64,000 bases of DNA, taken from contig JACEFZ010024538.1 in NCBI GenBank assembly GCA_014155875.1, forward strand, positions 62,001 to 126,000, given 5' to 3'. This document shows, piece after piece, positions 59,431 through 64,000 of this stretch (position 1 is the stretch's first letter; every line of letters begins with the position of its first letter). This stretch comes from Cepaea nemoralis (Eukaryota; Mollusca; Gastropoda; Stylommatophora; Helicidae). A program made the position numbers and the translations under genes. A model generated the notes under the pieces. That model was given only the letters and a program-made list of their open reading frames with translations, searched no databases and was not told the origin of the DNA.

Positions 59431-60708
59431 ATGTCTTCAAGTGCATATGGTCGTAAGCTTAACCCTTACCGCCGTCTTCGTAACCAACAATCCTTCTACG
59501 ATCGGCCCGAAGCAGCAGTTACTAGTTCGTTTTCCCAATCTCGGTGCATACGATGTTATCGTGCCTGGGTCAGTGCGGCTGGCATTTAATGTCGACCTCA
59601 GCTCCCCTGATGTCAACCGGTTCGTGGTCCAGAACCTCGGCCGAGCGCTGGTTCAAAAGCTGACCGTCAGGCTCTCTGGCAATGAAGTCTTCTCTCTTGT
59701 GGACAGTGATGTGTACAACGTCTACCTGGATCTTTGGAAGAGTCGATCGGAGCGGGCGAGCGCTGTGTATCAAGGCATCGATACAAGCACCGGTATGAAT
59801 GTGACCAAGGCGCGTGTTGGCGCAGCGGATGCTGTTGTTCTGCCCGCGGCCAATGCGAGAGACGTGGCCATCGCGAAGGCCTTCAAAAAACAGGTAATAC
59901 ATACCACTAGACTTTGAGCTGCTTGAAACGCATGCGCCCTTCTACCAATCTGCTCTTAGTGATCGGCTGGAGATTGAGTTGACCTTTAACGACGCTTCCC
60001 GCGTGATTCGCGCAACTGGTAAAGCTGCCGGCACCTCCTCATACTCCCTAGAAAACATCTGTCTCGAGTACGAAGTAGTCACTGAACCCACGTTGGCCCG
60101 GCTAATTCGGAGCATGTATGAGAGCCGTATGGTGGTGTTATACGAGCGGGTCCTACGACATAGACGGATCCCTCAGAAAAAGGAGGACTCGATATGGAAC
60201 ATCAATCTGAACACATCCTGTAAGTCTTTGAAAGGCATTCTCCTATTATGAGAAGATCCCGCCAACCAAAAGGATTTTGCACGCCAACCAGAGTTGTTTT
60301 ACAACCCGCAGATCACCAAAGTTGAAGTCATCGTAGAAGGACAAGCCAATCAACTATTTGCACACGGCTTAGCACCACACCAGCTCTGGGACGAAGCGAG
60401 GAAATTCTTTGCCGGTGGCCTCAAAAGGCACCCTGAGACAAGCGCAGTCGCCAAAGAGCTAGGATTGTTCGATGTCAGTCTAGGCGAGTACTTGCCGACA
60501 AAATTCTGCTTGTGGCTGGACTTCCGGACCTCCGACGATGGACCATCTTCACGGCAGCGGCCGGCGTGTAGAGAACGGCTCTGAGGGCTTCACTCTCCAG
60601 ATCACGAAAGAGGCCGAACCGGCGGGGCCCCTGTACTGCTACGTTTATTTGGTTATGGACGGACAGCTGAACATCGACACCGGGAGATTCGTTAGTGCTG
60701 TTTATTAA
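59431..60708 (+). pseudogene. Putative major capsid protein (double jelly-roll type) of a Polinton-like element, frameshifted
   Basis: Starts with MSSSAYGRKLNPYRRLRNQQ; a frameshift near 59520 leads to a beta-rich section (YDVIVPGSVRLAFNVDLSS, KLTVRLSGNEVF), another near 59893 to DFELLETHAPFYQ and IELTFNDASRVI, then RMVVLYERVLRHRRIP, one near 60240 to FYNPQITKVEVIVEGQ, and LGEYLPTKFCLWLDFRT, one more near 60545, and finally GPLYCYVYLVMDGQLNIDTG, stop TAA 60706-60708. Alternating beta strands, about 425 residues and position directly before the ATPase fit a double jelly-roll capsid protein of the Polinton/adenovirus-like supergroup. The fold is inference from layout. It differs in sequence type from the first element in this window, whose capsid gene is outside view. 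Confidence 0.6.
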
Positions 60709-61321
60709 TGGAGTTCCCACTTAAGCCACACTCGGCCATCATCACAGGCCCCACATCGTGTGGTAAACAGAATTCATTCTCAACCTCCTGGAAGGTCGTA
60801 CAGGGGCGTTTTCGAGCATATTGTAATTGCTTGCCCTTCGGTACGATACAATGAAACATACCGGGCCCGGTCGTGGGTGTGGTCAGATCCCGAGGTCTTC
60901 ATATTTGACCCCGGTGATCGGCTGCTCAAATGGCTAGGGCCTTCTATAAAATGTTTCAGGGGACGCCGACGTTATACATCATTGATGACTGCAGCGCAGA
61001 GGACGCTATTGCGCAGAAGCGGACTATGTTGACTTATCTAGCTTTTAGCGGGCGACATGCCCAGCAAAGTCTGTGGGTTCAAACCCAGAAGTACAACGCC
61101 GTTGCGAAAGGCCTCAGGGCGCAGACACAGTGGGTGGCGCTCTTCCATTCCAAGGATAAGGATAGCTTTGAAGACTGCCTGGATGAGAACTACATCATCC
61201 ACTCTAGGGAGGACGTGATGGGGTGCGAAAGCAACTCGAAGCTAATGAGTTCTCAAAGCTGGTACTGAGGACCAAGTTCCCATTTTCTTATAAAGTGCTC
61301 AAAGCTGGTGAGGTTTGTTAG
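60708..61321 (+). pseudogene. A32/FtsK-like packaging ATPase of the second Polinton-like element, frameshifted
   Basis: The ATG overlaps the capsid stop as TAATG. Walker A GPTSCGK is at residues 14-20; two shifts between about 60770 and 60800 follow. The next frame gives FEHIVIACPSVRYNETYRAR, and after another shift near 60940 TLYIIDDCSAEDAI with the Walker B Asp-Asp, then a sensor-like SGRHAQQSLWVQTQKYNAV and WVALFHSKDKDSFEDCL. A last shift near 61220 gives the C-terminal FSKLVLRTKFPFSYKVLKAG with TAG at 61319-61321. About 205 residues in total, the same size as the ATPase at 4777-5391 but clearly another lineage. It would package DNA into the capsid. Confidence 0.8.
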
Positions 61322-61325
61322 ATAC

Positions 61326-61445
61326 TAAGCATATGTTAAGCAGCAGCTAAGCATATGTTAACCATCAGCTAAACATATGTTAACCATCAGCTAAGCATAT
61401 GTTAAGCATCAGCTAAGCATATGTTAAGCATCAGCTAAGCATGTA
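61326..61445. repeat. 22-bp direct repeats, about five and a half copies
   Basis: Units of TAAGCATATGTTAAGCATCAGC with one or two changes fill the gap between the ATPase and the next gene, and the last partial copy supplies the start codon region at 61441. The conserved CATATG is palindromic. Confidence 0.9.
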
Positions 61446-61752
61446 TGAAGCAGTGCTTTGTTACTCCGTAACAGCCTTAGTTGTATTACAACTTATATGC
61501 ACATGTTGTGTGCTTGGATGGGCTGTGCATTCCTATATTAGAGTTAGACGTTGGGTATTTGCAAAAGCTGTGATGGATTGTGACACCATACTCGACCAGC
61601 TGTTACGTGAAGAGGCAAAGCCGGTAGAGTCTGCTCCGGATACAACACCTACAACAACAACACAGTCCGGACATGCATCACCACCTACCACAACACCACA
61701 GTCCGGACATGCGTTGCATCGTGAAAGGCTGGCAACACTTGCGGCTGGTTGA
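61441..61752 (+). CDS. Small single-pass membrane protein
   Basis: 103 residues. A strong membrane helix spans about residues 6-32 (SVTALVVLQLICTCCVLGWA). The C-terminal part is a Thr/Pro-rich stalk containing a duplicated TTTxQSGHA motif. The frame is intact. It lies in the plus-strand gene run of the second Polinton-like element. Function unknown. Use of the ATG inside the 22-bp repeat is the only in-frame choice before the helix. Confidence 0.6.
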   Translation: MYEAVLCYSVTALVVLQLICTCCVLGWAVHSYIRVRRWVFAKAVMDCDTILDQLLREEAKPVESAPDTTPTTTTQSGHASPPTTTPQSGHALHRERLATLAAG

Positions 61753-61794
61753 CGTGCCGGGCAGTACATAGGAGGTAAGTACTCCAAACTTACA

Positions 61795-62043
61795 ATGGAA
61801 CAGGTTGAGGCCTTGCCTGATCAAGAAATTGAGAAGCTATATGCGAGGCATGAGGCGAGGCTTGGAGCTGCAATAACAAAAACCCTAGGCACGGCTATGC
61901 TACAGATGTACGCACAAGTCGCAAGTATGTTCCTCCCCATTGCTGATAATCAAGCTTTGGTGACAGACCTGGAGGCCGACCCGTTTCTAGGGCATGCGCT
62001 AAACACAGTTACATGTGAACTCTACCATAAGTTCGGTATGTGA
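61795..62043 (+). pseudogene. Unknown helical protein, premature stop
   Basis: 82 residues: MEQVEALPDQEIEKLYARHE, then AAITKTLGTAMLQMYAQVAS and LVTDLEADPFLGHALNTVTC, ending ELYHKFGM at TGA 62041-62043. The same frame carries on after the stop with LAPATVALATFRHCHFGH, which reads like the natural continuation, so the TGA is probably a nonsense mutation. Acidic, mostly helical. No known family. Confidence 0.55.
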
Positions 62044-62119
62044 TTAGCACCTGCAACTGTCGCGCTAGCAACTTTTAGGCACTGCCATTTTGGACATATC
62101 TGCCCTAAGCAAGAACAAG

Positions 62120-62503
62120 ATGGAGGAGGAGACCCCCGAAATTGCTCCACAGGAGAAACTAGTGACGAAGGACCCCAGGTAAGTTGCGGCTGGGAAGAGA
62201 GGAGCTTCTGCTCGAAAGAGTCGTGAAGCAGAGAGGTTGTCTCTAGCTCTGCAGCAGGCTGTTCGTGAGAAGAAACGAAAGTTAGCCCCCGAGCATGAGC
62301 AGGCCCCACTACCGCTGTTTCCAATAGTACCAGTTGATTACCGTGGCTGGACTCCCTGGATTATCGGAGTGGCTGGCGTTGTCGTTGTCGTCGGAGTAAT
62401 TAGGCAGAAAATGCGGCGGACTAAAGCACCTGCCCCACCTGCGCCCTCCAAGCGACCGGAGACTAACATATTAAAGAATAGAGATCCATTTTATATGGAA
62501 TAA
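62120..62503 (+). pseudogene. Single-pass membrane protein, one in-frame stop
   Basis: Begins MEEETPEIAPQEKLVTKDPR and meets TAA at 62178-62180; the same frame continues with AAGKRGASARKSREAERLSL, a basic helix, then a membrane segment WTPWIIGVAGVVVVVGVI and a Pro-rich tail ending RDPFYME. It ends TAA at 62501-62503, overlapping the ATG of the next gene as TAATG. The stop lies in CAGGTAAGT, a perfect splice-donor consensus, so splicing there cannot be excluded, though a simple nonsense change is likelier. Confidence 0.6.
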
Positions 62504-62763
62504 TGGCAGGTGTTGACGGGAGAGCTATTATTAATGCCGTTTACCACGGCGCTGTGGTGGCCGCGCTTACGGTAGGCACCGCAATACTGACCAAGGTGAT
62601 TTTCAAAGGGGCAACCTTACCCAAGCTAGACGCTGATATGTATGACATTGGGATGATGGTTTTAGACACGTCCATCGCCTTAGCACTCCGAGATTTGCTT
62701 ATCAAAGAGGGCTTGATCCCCGCTGATATATTGCATAAACTCTTACAGTATCAACCCCGCTAG
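62503..62763 (+). CDS. Small hydrophobic protein
   Basis: 86 residues and intact. The N-terminal half is hydrophobic (IINAVYHGAVVAALTVGTAI) and could insert in membranes; the C-terminal half is an acidic-amphipathic helix (MYDIGMMVLDTSIALALRDL). Translation probably couples to the preceding gene through TAATG (62501-62505). No family recognised. Confidence 0.6.
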   Translation: MAGVDGRAIINAVYHGAVVAALTVGTAILTKVIFKGATLPKLDADMYDIGMMVLDTSIALALRDLLIKEGLIPADILHKLLQYQPR

Positions 62764-62765
62764 CT

Positions 62766-63189
62766 ATGGCCTCTGTCGCAATGATGATAGGGGGCGCTGT
62801 TGTCAATGCCCTCGCGTTTACGGGGGGCAACTACCTCTTTTCCAAGCTAGGGCATGTGGACGGCCCATGAAGAAATGAGGCGGCACGATGAGGCTGTCGA
62901 GCGGCTACAGGCGGCCCAGGCTGAGTGGATGAGAAAGAGAACCGCGCGGCTGGACTGGCTCAACGATGAGCTACAGCGCGAAGGCCACGCCGTTCACTCT
63001 TTCCAGGATGTCGACCAGGCCATGCGGGGAATACAGCCTGATCTCTGGCAAACGTGTCGAAGCCCCTCAAGCCTGAACCTCGCCTGTCGGATTTCTATGT
63101 GCCATCCGAGCCGCAGAAAGACCGCGAGATCACTTTTTATCGTTCTTGGGCTGGCAGCGACTGGTATTGTTGCTTATAAGTTGCTTTAG
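62766..63189 (+). pseudogene. Membrane protein with central coiled coil, two frameshifts
   Basis: Starts two bases after the previous stop: MASVAMMIGGAVVNALAFTG (hydrophobic), a shift near 62860, then a charged helix HEEMRRHDEAVERLQAAQAE through WLNDELQRE, a shift near 63040 into KPLKPEPRLSDFYVPSE in another frame, and back near 63130 to the C-terminal helix FIVLGLAATGIVAYKLL. Hydrophobic ends around a coiled coil suggest a membrane-spanning virion component; this is inference. Confidence 0.5.
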
Positions 63190-63210
63190 AGATTGACCGC
63201 TGCTACCAAA

Positions 63211-63505
63211 ATGAAAGATCTGGAGGATATCTACTACAGCCCTCAGGGCTACTGGAAAGGCTTTGGCGGCCATTAAGAAGCTAGCTGCTGCAGCTAATGT
63301 TTCGGAGGATGTTGCCCGAGACTGGCTCAAGAAGCAAGCTATTTTTCAGATCTATTTACCCGCTCCTCGTTACATTCCGCGGCCATCTATTGATGAAGAT
63401 AGACCGAATGCCGTCCATCAGGCTGACTTGCTCTACCTACCACATGACCGGGTCGGTCGTAAGACATTTAAGTATGCCTTGACAGTTGTGGATGTTGCCT
63501 CACGG
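63211..63505 (+). pseudogene. Integrase N-terminus of the second Polinton-like element, truncated
   Basis: MKDLEDIYYSPQGYWKG, a frameshift near 63260, then AIKKLAAAANVSEDVARDWL (helix-turn-helix-like N-domain), KQAIFQIYLPAPRYIPRP and the first catalytic Asp in HQADLLYLPHDR, followed by KYALTVVDVASR. The core breaks off just after the second beta strand where piggyBac sequence starts. It is the rve superfamily and clearly different in its N-domain from the integrase at 3540-4055. Confidence 0.82.
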
Positions 63506-63921
63506 TTATTCACATTATATGATCCTGATAGAAAGTCCAAAAAGTGGTGGCATAGATTGTTTTTTGCAATGATTGAAATGGCATACGTCAATGCTTTTGT
63601 AATTTACAAAGAGATCCACCATGAATCAACACTACTTGAGTTTCGAAGAAACTTAGCGATGGGGACTAATCGCTCAGGGAAAACCCACACCACACCAGAG
63701 CAGCCAAAGAAGAGAAGGAAGAACAACTTTTTCTGTGTCTAAAGACATCAGAGGACAAAACCTAGGAGCTCACTGGCCTACCTTTGTTTCAAGAAAGGGG
63801 AAGGTGTGAAATGTGCTCTACAAAAAAAATCCAGTCCAAACCACATTCAAAATGTTCATTTTGCAATGTATTTTTGTGCTGCAATGAAAAAAAGAATTGC
63901 TTTTATGAATACCATGTATAG
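63506..63921 (+). pseudogene. piggyBac transposase 3' fragment (DDE domain end and Cys-rich domain)
   Basis: YDPDRKSKKWWHRLFFAMIE and YVNAFVIYKEI are the conserved last blocks of the piggyBac transposase catalytic domain. After a frameshift between 63742 and 63804 a Cys-rich domain follows (CEMCSTKK, CSFCNVFLCCNEKKNC), stop TAG at 63919-63921, like the C-terminal DNA-binding Cys domain of piggyBac. The fragment is joined in frame to the integrase. An A-rich run follows at 63956-63970. No TTAA target is visible at the left joint. Confidence 0.85.
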
Positions 63922-64000
63922 ATATGCACATAAGCAGATGTTTTCATAAAACAATTAAAAAAAAAAAAAATTATGTGTTGGTTCCTGTTGGTACTTTAAA

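Noticed and set aside
59885..59915. A tiny intron in the capsid gene (CAG/GTAATA...CTAG/A)
   Set aside because: Seventeen bases is too short for an intron; a one-base frameshift explains the change of frame.

Overview
This is a repeat-dense stretch of an animal nuclear genome, most likely a marine invertebrate. A mollusc or another lophotrochozoan is my best guess, not a proof. The evidence is RNase H-bearing and RTE-like LINEs, tRNA-derived SINEs, a Ty3/Gypsy element, two Polinton/Maverick-type virus-like elements, a piggyBac fragment, many microsatellites, and one spliced host exon resembling the kinase MAP3K7/TAK1. Almost everything else that codes is mobile DNA, most of it broken by stops and frameshifts.

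Layout. 1-5.4 kb: part of a Polinton (Maverick): protein-primed type family B DNA polymerase (+), then on the minus strand a packaging ATPase, a basic membrane-active-like protein, an unknown protein, a retroviral-type integrase and a PC4-like ssDNA-binding domain. 5.4-5.65 kb: promoter-like GC-rich block. 5.7-8.7 kb: CA-rich and 38-bp tandem repeats and a SINE with a 15-bp target-site duplication. 8.85-10.5 kb: two RTE-like LINE fragments. 10.6-10.8 kb: the TAK1-like exon. 10.9-18.3 kb: mostly unrecognised DNA with tandem repeats. 18.3-41.15 kb: a tandem duplication of a unit of about 7.07 kb that contains an EN-RT-RNase H LINE, a second LINE tail, TG-rich and AGT arrays. The first copy was later split by a nearly intact Ty3/Gypsy retrotransposon (25344-33306) whose empty site survives in the second copy. 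43.0-43.6 kb: a 296-bp almost perfect foldback. 44.6-50.7 kb: TA arrays, a 39-bp minisatellite, LINE and SINE fragments. 50.7-55.4 kb: mostly unrecognised, with a degenerate 0.8-kb tandem duplication.

55.6-63.5 kb holds the most interesting object: a second Polinton-like element of a clearly different lineage. It has a putative double-jelly-roll-type major capsid protein directly coupled to an A32/FtsK-like packaging ATPase, a run of five small mostly membrane proteins, an oppositely oriented Pro/Gly-rich membrane protein (split by a 5'-truncated I-group LINE with an 11-bp TSD), a membrane-anchored unknown protein and the start of an integrase, which is cut off in frame by the 3' end of a piggyBac transposase. 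Across both Polinton-type elements three gene junctions have the overlapping stop/start TAATG, suggesting translational coupling of polycistronic transcripts.

In each element the genes make sense together: polymerase and integrase would replicate and insert the element, while capsid, ATPase and small membrane proteins would build a particle. Both copies are decayed, so present activity is unlikely. All functional calls come from motifs read by eye; no database search was possible.
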